A stretch of 64,000 nt of DNA from Volvariella volvacea V23. Its lineage: Eukaryota > Basidiomycota > Agaricomycetes > Agaricales > Pluteaceae. Location: the NCBI GenBank assembly GCA_000349905.1, contig KB722750.1, forward strand, positions 677,844-741,843. The letters are read 5' to 3'. Shown here one piece after another: positions 50,209 to 60,841 of this stretch (its first letter is position 1; each line of letters opens with the position of its first letter). The notes under the pieces are model-generated. The model did not search any database. It had not been told where the DNA came from and saw only the letters and a list, made by a program, of their open reading frames with translations. The position numbers were made by a program, and so were the translations under genes.

Positions 50209-50798
50209 GGCTATTGCGGACAACATCGAGTTGATAACTTCGGTCATTTTGACGAGGAGGTAGGGCACATTAACGGTCAGACCTCCGGACGATGTGGAGT
50301 CTATATTTGGCGTGACTGTCACGATCTCCTGTCACATCTGGTTTCGGTCCTTTGCGGCACCCACTTCTCGGTTGGCTTGGAAAACCCTCATCGGAGTCCA
50401 CTGCGGTGCTGTTTCGTTTTGAGACTCCAACGACGCCCTTGGCGAGCGAAATTCAAGACTAGGCTCGACACTTTCCACCAGCTGCAGCTCTTTGATTGCC
50501 CAAGACTCACCTCACCCATGGCGAGAGCGGTCCGGAGGTCGCACTGCACCGACTGATGATCCCATTACAGTCAAATCAAAATCGTGACAGGGAACCACGG
50601 CGAGCTTTATACTCTGCAGGCATAGTAGTATAAGGAAGAAGACAATTACAGGGGTAAGGCAGTTGATCAACAAACACGCTGCCCCAGATGGAAGGTGTGA
50701 AGGTCAGCTGCTGTTACACGTTCCACGAAATCATCACCCGGCGTAACCTCAGGCTGTGTAGGGGGAGACAAAGCTGTCAGTACAGGGGATGCGCAGCA
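50209..50798. other. ldb17 upstream region / Dbp4 3' flank
   Basis: About 590 bp between the Dbp4 stop and the chosen ldb17 start, both genes on the minus strand. It must contain the ldb17 promoter and 5' UTR, perhaps with a 5' leader intron. No other gene seen. Confidence 0.55.
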
Positions 50799-53726
50799 CT
50801 ATCGTTTTCGTAGGAGCTTCAATGCCAGGGCTTCCTCGTCTTCAATATTGTCCACATCAACATCAACCCCATTGTCCCTTGATGTTTTCGCTCGTTTCTT
50901 CGGCGGCGACCGTGGTTTATGTGTTCGAGCGGGTGGAGGAGAATCACTTTTGTCACCATCACCATCCGAGGATAGATCGAACTCTGGCGAAACATAGCCC
51001 TCATCATAGGTTTCGTCCACCCCCAACTGAGCAATTATGGGACCGCCTCCATCCTCATCCCGCATCTGCATAAATGCCTCAACGACCCTGAACAATGCAA
51101 GCTAAAGCCACACTTACCGCTCGTTCTTTTTCTTTCCTTTTCCTCTTCTTCTCCCTCTTCTTCTCCCTCGCCTCTTCCTTATCCACGACGTCAGCCAACT
51201 TCATCTTCCCTCTCTCTCCTTCAGCAAACTTCATCTGCTCTTCTTTAATCCCTTCCAGCCCTTTCTCAGCCCACAACTTCTCCCCGTCATCCAATGCATG
51301 GGCGTCATGCGCATTTCCTTCATCATCGAACACGAGCTTCTTCGGCAATCCACCAGTGGCGATCGCTCGTTTGGCTTTACCCATTTTCATTTTCCGTTTC
51401 GAGAGGTTCTCCAAGTGGATGTCCTCTTGCTTTTTTGGTTTGCTGAGACCGTTGGCGTTGGTCGGCTCCTTCGAGTTTTGCGCTTTATCTTGCTCGCCTT
51501 CGTCTTCCTCCTCTTCATCGTCTGAGAGTCCGTGATCAGCGCGCTTGAGGGTGATAAATTCGTCATCGTCATCCCCATCATCCGAATTGTGTTCAATGAG
51601 CTTCGAGTAATGTTGTGAGAGAATGTTTTGGTTCTTTCGTTCGAACATACGGTCATACTTTGTCCGTACAGTGTTCTATACGAACACGGTAAGCGGGGTG
51701 TAACGCGTCGGATTATATCAAGAGTTTCAAATTACCTTTTTGGTCGTCGCGGTGGACTCTATCTGCTTTGCATCCTCCTGTTCCTCGTCACCCGATTCGG
51801 CATCGCTCGTCTCTAGCTCCTCCCCATTACTACTTTCGCCCCCCTCATCGCTCTCATCGTCAGTCTCGTCAGTTTCATTTCTCGTAACAGTCGCAGGCGT
51901 AGGTTCCGGTATTGCCTTTCCTTGAGCCGCCCGCCTTTTCGCCAGTTCTTTGTTCAAAAACTTGATTTTTGGAGCACCAGGAAGTCCTAGTGATGCGGCG
52001 AACCGCTCGACGGGCAGTTGGTCGAGCTGGAATATTGATTTGTCTTTATGTAGGTATATCGACCGAAGATATGACACGAAAGCCTGGCGACATCAATTAG
52101 TCACCGAATAACGCATATACGAGCGCCATACCCGTTGTCCGAGATACTTGATCTGCGGGTCTTGGAACGCAAACTTCTGCATCTGGTTCTCAACACTTAT
52201 CGTCTTGCTCGGTCGAACCTTGATCTTCTCAACGCTAAGCGACTTCTTCCTGAACGCCTTGTTCATCCCTTCCTCTTCACTCGGCAACAAGAGCAACAGT
52301 GCCTTGCCTTTACTCTCATACCTCGCCGTTCTCCCAACTCTATGAATGTACGTCTCCACATCCTCAGGAGCATCCACCTGCACCACCCAATCCACCGAAG
52401 GAAAATCCAACCCCCTCGCCGCAATATCCGTCGCAAACAACACCGCGTGCTTCGACGCAATAAACTTCTGGTACATCGTCAGCCTCGCCGACTGCTTCTG
52501 TTTCCCATGCAGATGCAACAGCTGCACGCCAGGCTGCATCTTGCAAAACGTCTCAAACACGAACCGGACTTGCTTGCAGGACGACATGAAGACGAGGATT
52601 TTGGTCTGGAGGTGGGATTTGATGAAAGACCAGAGGATGTCGAGTTTTTTGTCGAGCGTGACTAGGGCGTAGTGTTGCTCGAGGTTTGGGGGGATTAGGG
52701 TGCCCGAGGCGGATTCTCCGGGCTCGAAGACGCCTATCGAGACGGGGTCTTTGAGACTTAGCCGCGCGAGGTCGCTCACGGATTGGGTTTGTGTAGCGGA
52801 GAAGAGGAGGGTTTGGCGTGATTTGGGGAGATGCGAAAGGAGGGCGGCGAGGGTGCGGGAGAAGCCCATGTCCAGGATACGATCTGCCTCATCTAGGACT
52901 ATTAAACGTGTAAATGAGGGGCTTGAAAGTGTAAAGTCGCCTACGTACCGAGCACCTGTAGATTGTCTGCCTCAAACCCGACCGTCTGATCCATATGCTG
53001 TAGCAGTCTGCCAGGCGTCGCAACCAAGATGTTCATCCGCGACAGTCGATCACGCTCGTCCTTCAAACTCTTCCCTCCAATAACCAAACCGGCCGAAAAC
53101 ATGTGATATCCACCTATTGACCGTAGCACATCGAAAATTTGCACGGCCTGCCCATTTGTTAGCACATCCGCGCCGAATTAAGACCCGTAAAGCGTACCAA
53201 TTCACGCGTTGGCGAGATAATCAGGGCCCCGAGCCCATCCATGGCTCCCCACTTTCTTCTATACAAAATCTCCAACACCGGCACCAAAAACGCCAGTGTC
53301 TTCCCACTCCCCGTCCGGGCAGCACCCAGCACGTCCTTTCCCTTTAACGAGACCGGTATGCTCTGCCGTTGGATATCTGTCATATCAACAAAGAATGCCT
53401 TCTTGAGACCTGTACAGGATTATGAGATTGTTCCTTTTCGTTGGGTTTATCATGTGAGAATTGGTGATGAGAGGTTTTATGTACCTCGCTTGGTTTGCTC
53501 CGATATGGGGAGGTCAGAGAAGGCCTTCAAGGTTGAAGGGGGTTCCTATGCATGCGCGTTAGGGTGTTGATTGAAGCACGACGAACGCGGTGGATGAACG
53601 CACATAATCCATCGCCTCCTTGTCCAAAGCTTCTATTCTCTGAATTTCTGCCTGTCTGCGCGCCTTGACGCTATGCATCTTGGGCTTTTTGCTCTTCTTC
53701 TGCTTGGAGAGTGGTTGGGACGCCAT
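50799..53726 (-). CDS. dbp4: DEAD-box RNA helicase Dbp4 (Hca4)
   Basis: Eight exons on the minus strand (53604-53726, 53485-53545, 53198-53409, 52949-53147, 52132-52898, 51736-52083, 51118-51675, 50799-51065) give 844 residues. Dbp4 is a nucleolar ATP-dependent helicase needed for U14 snoRNA release and 18S rRNA processing in 40S biogenesis (family knowledge). Seen: the F(SDLPIS) and Gln motif region, Walker [10 protein letters not shown] (residues 91-99), PTREL, TPGR, DEAD (LDEADRIL, 201-204), SAT (232-234), DIAARGLDF and HRVGRTAR. The Dbp4-specific segment [15 protein letters not shown] follows the helicase core. The C-terminus is highly charged, with acidic runs ([19 protein letters not shown]) and Lys/Arg-rich stretches ([14 protein letters not shown]). 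The last intron (51066-51117, 52 nt) uses the TATGCAG acceptor, the choice that keeps phase. Confidence 0.95.
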
Positions 53727-54137
53727 GCTGGCGAGGGCGAAGTCGAGGTATGATGCAAGAGAAAGATCAAATTACTGGTCCCACAAGTCCACAGAAATCC
53801 GTCCACAAGGTCCACCGGGACCCGGAAGTTGCCGTCCTCTTCGCCCTGCAGATCCTTACCACCCTTCCCCAATCATTTAATGTCATGTCACCGTTCCCGA
53901 ATCTCGGCTGTGGAAGAGCATCTAACCATACTCTGGATGTGCAGCTTATGAAGCCCGTTGAGCTGGCCCGTCACGACAATTTGCACGTCAACCCATTTTC
54001 GGTCTACCCTTGCCCCCTGGTTGCCAGTCACTCGGTGTGGAGCGTAAATTTGCTGGTCTGGGTCCAGAAGTACAGGATGTTGATTTACCATCCCTACGCA
54101 ATCATCCCTCTACTCCCTGCGCTGTACCACGGAAATC
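53727..54137. promoter_or_regulatory. Divergent promoter region between dbp4 and the first unknown membrane protein
   Basis: About 410 bp separate two divergent start codons, so both promoters must lie here. Blocks of this stretch recur in diverged form before the second membrane-protein gene (CATTTTACATCAACCCTTGCCCCCTG near 56188 against CATTTTCGGTCTACCCTTGCCCCCTG near 53994). The duplication thus included some upstream DNA. No factor site is assignable. Confidence 0.5.
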
Positions 54138-55304
54138 ATGGATGAGTTGTTCAATGACTTGCCTACTTCCTTCTCCAACTTCGTCGAACTAGCCGCCACA
54201 GTCATCCCAAAGCGAAGTAAGGCCCTAAGGCAACAACTACGTGGTGCATGCGGATTTCTTCCTATGCCAATGTCCTTGGGCTGGGAGATGGACCCACTGC
54301 AAGAGGATGTTCCTGCTGATCTTCTCGTACCTGGGCTAATGCTCACCGACATCGCGTCTGGTGCAACAAGACGAGTTGAAGCCCTCTGGATGCACATCTT
54401 ATACCGCAGCATGCTCGAAGAGCATCCGATGCGAACCACACTTATCCACCTTCACGAAGTCGGCTTCACTTGGCGCTTTGGACTCACTCACACCGCCGTT
54501 CTCGCCTGCATTGTCCTCCAGTTCTCGATGGCACTTGTCGCTGCGGGTATAGGACAAAAACGGGAAAGCCTGCTCATTTTCTTTGGGATCTTCCTTCGGA
54601 TCCTAGAAGGTCAATATGCACTAGCATACCCTCGAGTTCGTCCTCCACGTTACGTGGATAAACAAAGACCCTGTGCTCTACACACCGGGATGACAACAAC
54701 GCACATAGTCATTATGCGTCATGATCCTGTCCACTCCCACCGACAAGCATCAGGTTCTCGAATTTACATCAACCTCGAAGATTGCGCCGTTCCACTTGCC
54801 CGTATACCCAGAGGCTCACTAGCCCTACTCGAAAAATCTATAACTGCCCTCATCAGGGTGTGCTGGTGGGCCTATCGGTTCCTAATCCTGTTCACCTCCT
54901 CAAACGGCTTAATGCTACCCATCACCTTACTTGTCGGATTCCTCGTCACCGAATCCATCGCTACTTGGATCGACTGCTCACCACGATGTCGGAGTAGCGG
55001 GCCAATCAACAAGGAGTTTTCGATCTTGGATATGCTCGCTGCAGCCTGCCAAGAGGTTGGTGCTGTCTCTGTCGGGTTTGTCGAATCGATACTCCCCGAT
55101 CCAACGGGCGAACATGTGGATTATCATTGGATCAAGGGTGTCATTGCGAAGGGAGCGTTGGAAACTGGAGTGCATCCAAACCATCAGATTAAGAATAAGG
55201 TATTCTCGGCAGCAATGCAGAGATTACCCCTTCGAGACAGGGTGAGTTGCATTTTCGTACAGAACACCATAGGCATGGATACAGAAACTGAATGTCACCT
55301 CTAG
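54138..55304 (+). CDS. Unknown integral membrane protein (tandem copy 1)
   Basis: A single open exon of 388 residues, very similar to the gene at 56354-57484 over almost its full length. It starts MDELFNDLPTSFSNFVELAA. Hydrophobic segments that can span the membrane are near residues 114-137 (AVLACIVLQFSMALVAAGIG), 142-160 (LLIFFGIFLRILEGQYALAY) and 240-280 (WWAYRFLILFTSSNGLMLPI and on). Between them is the most conserved block, HTGMTTTHIVIMRHDPVHSH. No known domain is recognised. The 3' end is uncertain: a GTGAGT donor at 55238 could splice to an acceptor at 55301, replacing the last 20 or so residues by a different short tail. Divergent from dbp4. Function unknown. Confidence 0.72.
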   Translation: MDELFNDLPTSFSNFVELAATVIPKRSKALRQQLRGACGFLPMPMSLGWEMDPLQEDVPADLLVPGLMLTDIASGATRRVEALWMHILYRSMLEEHPMRTTLIHLHEVGFTWRFGLTHTAVLACIVLQFSMALVAAGIGQKRESLLIFFGIFLRILEGQYALAYPRVRPPRYVDKQRPCALHTGMTTTHIVIMRHDPVHSHRQASGSRIYINLEDCAVPLARIPRGSLALLEKSITALIRVCWWAYRFLILFTSSNGLMLPITLLVGFLVTESIATWIDCSPRCRSSGPINKEFSILDMLAAACQEVGAVSVGFVESILPDPTGEHVDYHWIKGVIAKGALETGVHPNHQIKNKVFSAAMQRLPLRDRVSCIFVQNTIGMDTETECHL

Positions 55305-56353
55305 TCACGATCATCAGATTCTATCTTTCCGGATTAGTTCCACACCGGGCGATTCTCCTCAACCAAAACACTAAAGATTTTGCCTATCAAAAGAAAGTGA
55401 CCTCTCGCTGTTGTTAGGTCTCGAATGACTTCCAATAATATAGCCCATGGACAGTATTGTACCCTCTGTATGTACAACATGAATATTATATTTTTACACT
55501 CACGAGCATGACCCGCAGACAGAGTTGTGTCTAAAGTCCTCCGGTCTCAACCAGGAAAACTCGTGCTGATCATTGACTCTTTCATTGTCGCTGATGACGA
55601 GGCACAGTGGATCTGATACTGGCAATTGCCTTACGATGCCATATAGAACATGTCTCGAATTAATCGTGTAATAGAACACGGTGTACCTCTTCATTTCTGT
55701 TGAAGCGGAGGACACTCGTCGTCGTCTTTATTAGAAGTCAAAGACTGCATGCACACCATACAGTGATTTAAATACTGGCGAAAGGGGTTGCACCTCCTCT
55801 ACTCCCTCTTTCTACTACTATAGCCTGAGCGGCAGAGCGGTGATGGCTATCCACGCCTTCGAGAGTTTCCTCCGGTATCTTTACCCACCCTAGTCCTCTC
55901 TCCTTTGTTTTGTTCCACTTACATGAGCCAAGCTTAAGTTGCTAGGACCACCCCACGTGTAAGTTGCACGGAGCAAGTCCCAGTGACGAACGATCTCTGA
56001 AATCTTGTCCTCCGCAACCTGGAGCTGCAGCAGCTCTTTATCCTGCAGATCCTTGCAACCCTTTCTCTTCCCTTCCCGAATCACTTGGATCTCACGTCAA
56101 CCCCTTCCCGAGTCTTGACTGAGGAACATTTAATCACCTCCTGGATACGCGGTTTATTAATCCCTTAAAAGTCACAGCATGTCAACCCATTTTACATCAA
56201 CCCTTGCCCCCTGCTTGCGACTATGCCAGCAATTGGCGAAGGCACACTTCCGCTAGTCTAGATTCAGGACGGCTAATTGTTGGTTTATCACTTCTAAACA
56301 CCACCTTCCCCTCTTCAGCTGCTCCTGTTTTCCCCCGTCGTACCGCAAGAAGC
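55305..56353. other. Spacer between the two membrane-protein copies
   Basis: About 1 kb. The final 300 bp is related to the region before copy 1. A minus-strand frame at 55500-55715 has no recognisable motif. Nothing else is seen. Confidence 0.55.
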
Positions 56354-57484
56354 ATGGACGAAATATTCAACAACCTCCCCGCCAACTTCTCTAATTTCAT
56401 TGAGCTTGCTGCCACGGTCATCCCCAAGCGAACCCATGCCCTAAGGCAGCAATTGCGTGGTGCGTGTGGCTTCCTTCCTATGCCAGTTTCTCTGGGCTGG
56501 GAGATGGATCCACTGCGGGAGCAAGTCCCTGCCGACCTCCTCGTCCCCGGGTTGGTTCTCACAGATATTGCATCTGGTGCAACGAGACGAGTCGAAGCCC
56601 TCTGGATGCACATTCTATATCGCACCATGCTTGAAGAGCATCCAATGCGCACGACGTCTATTCGTCTTCACGAAGTTGGCTTCACACAGCGTTTTGGGCT
56701 TACTCACGCCGCTGTGCTCGCCTGTGTCTTCCTCCAGTTCTTGATGGGACTTATTGCTACCGGTATAGGGCAAAAAAGGGAGAGTCTTTTAATTTTCTCC
56801 GGGATATTCCTTCGTATCCTAGAAGGCCAATACGCATTAGCGTTCCCTCAAACCCTGCCGCCGCGTTATGTGGATGAAGGGAGACCTTACGCCCTGCACA
56901 CCGGGATGACAACGACACACATAGTCATCATGCGTCATGATCCTGTCCACTCCCACCGACAAGCATCAGGTTCTCGAATTTACATCAACCTCGAAGACTG
57001 TGCCGTTCCACTACCGCGAATATCCAGGGGCTCACAAGCCCTGCTCGAAAAATTCACGACTGCTCTGATTAGAGTGTGTTGGTGGGCCTACCGGTTCCTT
57101 ATTCTCTTCACCTCCTCAAACGGTTTGATGCTACCGGTCACCCTACTCGTCGGATTCCTCATCACCGAAGCCGTCGCCGCTGGGATTGACTGTTCACCAC
57201 GGTATCAGGCCAGCGGACCAATCAACAAGGTGTCTTCGATTTTGGATTTGGCCACTGCAGCATGTCAAGAAGTCAACGCTATCTCTGTAGGGTTTATAGA
57301 ATCGATGTTGCCCGATCCAACAGGGGAACATGTGTATTATCATTGGGTCAAGGACGTGCTTTCGAAGGGAGTGATGGTGGCAGGGTTTCCAGATCATCAG
57401 ATTCAGAATCAGGTATTCTCAGCAGCGATGCAAAGACTATCTTCTCGGGACAGGAGTTGTCGATTACTAACCCTTTACCGTTAA
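56354..57484 (+). CDS. Unknown integral membrane protein (tandem copy 2)
   Basis: A single exon of 376 residues beginning MDEIFNNLPANFSNFIELAA, aligned with copy 1 from its first residue. The frame stays open upstream to 56204, but the similarity to copy 1 starts at the Met at 56354, so that start is chosen. The hydrophobic segments (VLACVFLQFLMGLIATGIG; LLIFSGIFLRILEGQYALAF; WWAYRFLILFTSSNGLMLPV) and the HTGMTTTHIVIMRHDPVHSH block are kept. The C-terminus differs: the GTGAGT donor-like site of copy 1 is changed here and the frame runs on to LLTLYR. The conserved reading frame in both copies suggests both are functional. Function unknown. Confidence 0.72.
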   Translation: MDEIFNNLPANFSNFIELAATVIPKRTHALRQQLRGACGFLPMPVSLGWEMDPLREQVPADLLVPGLVLTDIASGATRRVEALWMHILYRTMLEEHPMRTTSIRLHEVGFTQRFGLTHAAVLACVFLQFLMGLIATGIGQKRESLLIFSGIFLRILEGQYALAFPQTLPPRYVDEGRPYALHTGMTTTHIVIMRHDPVHSHRQASGSRIYINLEDCAVPLPRISRGSQALLEKFTTALIRVCWWAYRFLILFTSSNGLMLPVTLLVGFLITEAVAAGIDCSPRYQASGPINKVSSILDLATAACQEVNAISVGFIESMLPDPTGEHVYYHWVKDVLSKGVMVAGFPDHQIQNQVFSAAMQRLSSRDRSCRLLTLYR

Positions 57485-57624
57485 CGATGCAATTACTTTG
57501 TCGCTATGCAACATCCTCTTCAAAGTAGTTATATTCAATCGTTGAAACCCAAAGTTTAATTATATTGTAACGTAGAAATGCAGGTGACCAATTCACTAAG
57601 TAAAGCACCCGCGCTCGAATAGCT

Positions 57625-57716
57625 TGAGTACCACCGGGACTTGAACCATCAGTATATTCACGGATAATCCTGAGCAAACTAAAGTCCGAAAGTCCCCTAC
57701 CCTTATAGAGGTACAC
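57625..57716 (-). other. tRNA-like fragment with Pol III B-box
   Basis: On the minus strand, GGTTCAAGTCC matches the Pol III B-box (T-loop) consensus and is followed by CGGTGGTACTC, which resembles a tRNA 3' acceptor end; GAGTGTGTACC lies about 75 nt upstream and could be a damaged 5' acceptor strand. Stems of the T arm and D arm do not pair well, so it is not a functional tRNA. It may be a decayed tRNA, a tRNA-derived SINE or organellar insertion. Confidence 0.3.
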
Positions 57717-57795
57717 ACTCAGCTTTCTCACTACACCTGGTTCCTGATTCCACCCGCCTGCAGCCTCTGAGATTTACGTGTAGAGACATTTTCTT

Positions 57796-58248
57796 ATGAT
57801 TCCTCCAGCTGTAAGTCATCTGAGCTCAGTCCATCTACCTTTCACAGTCCTTTCCGCCATATTTTCACAGTCTCTGCTTTTCTGGGTCGCAATCCTGTTG
57901 TACCATTTGACTTTCATTGATCCGCACGGGAGAAACTTGCATTTATTTCCCTTCCGCTCAAACGGGATTGGCCTTTGTCTGCGTTGCCGCTTGTCCCGTC
58001 GTTTGGTACAAACTACCTACCCAGACGTCCGCTGGTCACATCCAAGTAATCCACCTGCAAACTTGAGCACAGACACTTCACAACAACAACCAGGCGATAG
58101 CAATGCCAACGACCATGATGGAAAACCCCTTCCCCTATCTGTCTACAAGCGTTCTAGGTTCGGGTGTCTTTGCTTTTGCCTGGTGTGGAGGGGAGAATCA
58201 GAGATGGGGGTTCTATCGTCCGTGGATAGAGAAGATGATGATGGATAA
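57796..58248 (+). CDS. Candidate small membrane protein (weak)
   Basis: A 150-residue open frame with one strong hydrophobic stretch (SQSLLFWVAILLYHLTF) near residues 29-45, then a basic and polar tail. A GTAAGT immediately after the first five codons (57811) hints that the true gene may have an intron there, so the model is unlikely to be right in detail. The FWVAILLYHL segment resembles FWLAMLYKL in the next frame. No homologue recognised. Confidence 0.25.
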   Translation: MIPPAVSHLSSVHLPFTVLSAIFSQSLLFWVAILLYHLTFIDPHGRNLHLFPFRSNGIGLCLRCRLSRRLVQTTYPDVRWSHPSNPPANLSTDTSQQQPGDSNANDHDGKPLPLSVYKRSRFGCLCFCLVWRGESEMGVLSSVDREDDDG

Positions 58249-58389
58249 TGGGTGAAAGTAATCCGTGTTTATTCTCTGTATCTACCGATATATATATAGT
58301 CTGTACATGGTCAGCCTCGTATTTACACCCGGTCCACATCATAATACTCCTCTACACTGGCCGCATTTCTATTCGCTGCCACTCTGCTT

Positions 58390-58611
58390 GTGCTCAATCA
58401 CGGTGGCTCCTGTGTCGATCAGGACACTACCGACAACTCCAACACAGGGACGGCTACCGGTTCTAAGCCCAAGTCATTCTGCATCAAATCCTACTCTTAT
58501 CTTTCAAGGTTTCGTTTGATGTTCGGGTTCATGCTGTTCAATTTAATGTTTTGGTTTTGGCTAGCAATGCTGTACAAATTGGGTCAGCATGAACCGGAGT
58601 CGAGGACGTGA
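58390..58611 (+). CDS. Candidate small membrane protein, possibly a last exon (weak)
   Basis: 73 residues ending with a very hydrophobic segment (FMLFNLMFWFWLAMLYKLG) and a short polar tail, stop at 58609-58611. It may be the last exon of a gene whose earlier exons overlap 57796-58248. Nothing recognised. Confidence 0.25.
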   Translation: MLNHGGSCVDQDTTDNSNTGTATGSKPKSFCIKSYSYLSRFRLMFGFMLFNLMFWFWLAMLYKLGQHEPESRT

Positions 58612-59265
58612 CATTTGGATGATAAGACTGGCTCTTGGAAGGCATTTTGGATGATTATTTTTGTTGGTGATAGTAATAGACCGGGAGGCAGGAATGAAGT
58701 GCAGCGGGGTGAGACGTCCGCTAGTTCTTGATGCGGTTATGCGGGGATCGATATATATGTAGTAAGTGCAGTGTGCATGCTTCGCCTGTTGGTCAATGTG
58801 GCTGAAAATTACTTCTACAGCGCATTTATGTATTACTTTGATCTATACACACCCACTCAAGCAAGTGAAGTGCGTGATGACCTCCTTTGCAATGGTTGCA
58901 CCAGGACGCCACCCAGGCCTCTCTGGCTATACTCAGGAATTAAAGTGCCTTGGCGTTTGTTTTGTGTGTTGTGCATTGCATGAGGGGCCGGGCATTACTG
59001 AAAGAATGTGTATTTATTAGTGAAGAGCCTCGCTTCATACCGCAGATAAGATAACGTTGGCATCATAACGATTAGATGAAATCGCCACCCGTTCACGTGT
59101 GGCGCACAGGCTCTGCTCACTCAGCCCACCATCGGCGTCCGAGTCAGCGTCAGCGTATAAGTATTAGTATGGCCTCCATCGTTCACCACCACGCCACATC
59201 TCTCACTCCAACCACCACCACTACCCATTCCCATTAACCCAACTCATCCGCCATCATCACTAACA

Positions 59266-60573
59266 ATGTCTGCAAATCTAACCGAAATATCCTCCGTGTC
59301 GCTCTGGAACCAGTCCCTCCGCGCCGCTACGGCATCAGGCCGAACCGTCGTCGTCGACTTTTGGGCAACGTGGTGTGGGCCGTGCAAGGTACGTTGGTGG
59401 TGTGCGTGGACGTCGTCCCGAAGTGTTAACGGTAGCGTGGACTCTTCCTATGCATGACTCATGATGGCGCACACAATATCTCTGTCCACTTCCCCTTCAA
59501 TAACATGCCTACTATAACACCAATGGGCACAGGCCATCGCGCCCACATTCGACAAACTGGCCGAACAATACCCTCAAGTCCATTTCTTGCGGGTCGATGT
59601 GGACGCTCAGCAAGCTATCGCAGCTAAATAGTGCGTCATCTCCCCATTTTTGATCGCCAACGAGACTGAAATCGGCGCTGGCGCTTCCCCACTGGCAGCA
59701 AGATCACAGCAATGCCGACCTTTATCGCCATCAAAGCTGGCAAACCCGTCGATCAGGTCAGTTCTCCTCACCCCTCTTCTAATTATCAACCATCCAACGC
59801 GTTTCCTCCCATTTCCTATTCCACTGCGCCCATTCCAATTCTGATTCCTCAGCTCCGTGGCGCCGACCCCAACGGCCTCCAAAACCTCGTGAAACGCCAC
59901 GCGGGCCCAAACCCACCAATAACACCTCTCCCCGAAAAAGCAGAGGAAGCCAAAGTAGCCGGGAACGTAAGTGTCCTCTCTGCTCCTTATCTACCCGCCA
60001 TGCAAACCATCGCACCGCCGCCTCTCCATCACCTTTCGTCGCGCGTGACGTTTTGATCCGCTCATGTTTACCTCTTCCTCACTATGCATTACAGGAACAC
60101 TTCAAGAAAGGCGAGTACAAAGAGGCCATCGCAAAGTACACCGAAGCACTCGACCAAGTCGTACGTCTCCCTTCCTCTCTCCATGCTACCCCCATTCATC
60201 CCTCTCCTTCAGCCCACCTCTGCCCAACTCTACGCCAACCGGTCCATCTCCCACCTCAAACTCACCCCGCCCGACCACGCTGCCGCCCTCTCCGACGCGC
60301 GGATAGCGACGGTGCTCGACGCCGGGTGGGCGAAAGGCTGGATCCGGCTCGGCGATGCGTACGTCGCGTGTGGGGAGAAGGGCGAGGCGAAGGGGGCGTA
60401 TGAAAGGGCTGTGGGGCTGTTGAGCAGGGAGCAGGGGAATGCGACGATGAAGAAAGGTATGTGCATGTTGAACATTTCGCGCTTTTGTGTTGTCGGTAGG
60501 CATAGGGGTGTTGACACTCTTTGTTTTGTTTTGCGTCGCAGAGGCGGAGGATAAGTTGAAGGCGTTGGCGTGA
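59266..60573 (+). CDS. Thioredoxin-TPR fusion protein
   Basis: Seven exons (59266-59388, 59533-59630, 59699-59756, 59853-59966, 60095-60160, 60213-60456, 60542-60573) join in phase to 244 residues. Residues 1-105 are a thioredoxin fold with FWATWCGPCK (active-site Cys37 and Cys40), VDVDAQQAIAAKY and the cis-Pro block ITAMPTFIAIKAGKPVDQ. A linker is followed by TPR-like helices: HFKKGEYKEAIAKYTEAL, SAQLYANRSISHLKL and GWIRLGDAYVACGEKGEAKGAYERAV. The domain layout suggests a redox-active co-chaperone that docks a partner through the TPR part (inference). No signal peptide, so probably cytosolic. The 136-nt second-exon acceptor (CACAG) and the third-exon acceptor GGCAG are the only choices that keep the thioredoxin frame. 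Confidence 0.9.
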
Positions 60574-60841
60574 TCCGAGTCTATGGTGATTGCGATGCTG
60601 GTGAATGGATGAAATGCTATCATATTCTGATGTATTCTGTGTAATGTGTAATGCGATATACAAAATGTACTTAATCTATCCAAAAGAGATCATGAACAGA
60701 CGTGATGAGGTGTATTAAGTCGTATGATACATCTAGCAAACAAATTTTACTTCAGATACTAAACACGAGAGGATCCATCGTCCTCTTTCATTAGTAGCAC
60801 CACTGGCACACCAGCGCTCCCTGGATCCGCATTGCGCAACC

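Larger units (their letters stand above)
57485..59265. other. About 1.8 kb with only weak candidates
   Basis: Holds a tRNA-like B-box fragment (minus strand, about 57620-57715) and two short frames with one possible membrane helix each (57796-58248 and 58390-58611, listed separately). The last 200 bp is the thioredoxin-TPR promoter, with a TATA-like GTATAAGTAT near 59155. Confidence 0.5.

Noticed and set aside
52135..52665. 176-residue plus-strand frame
   Set aside because: Antisense to the dbp4 helicase core; composition is Arg/Leu-rich without any motif.
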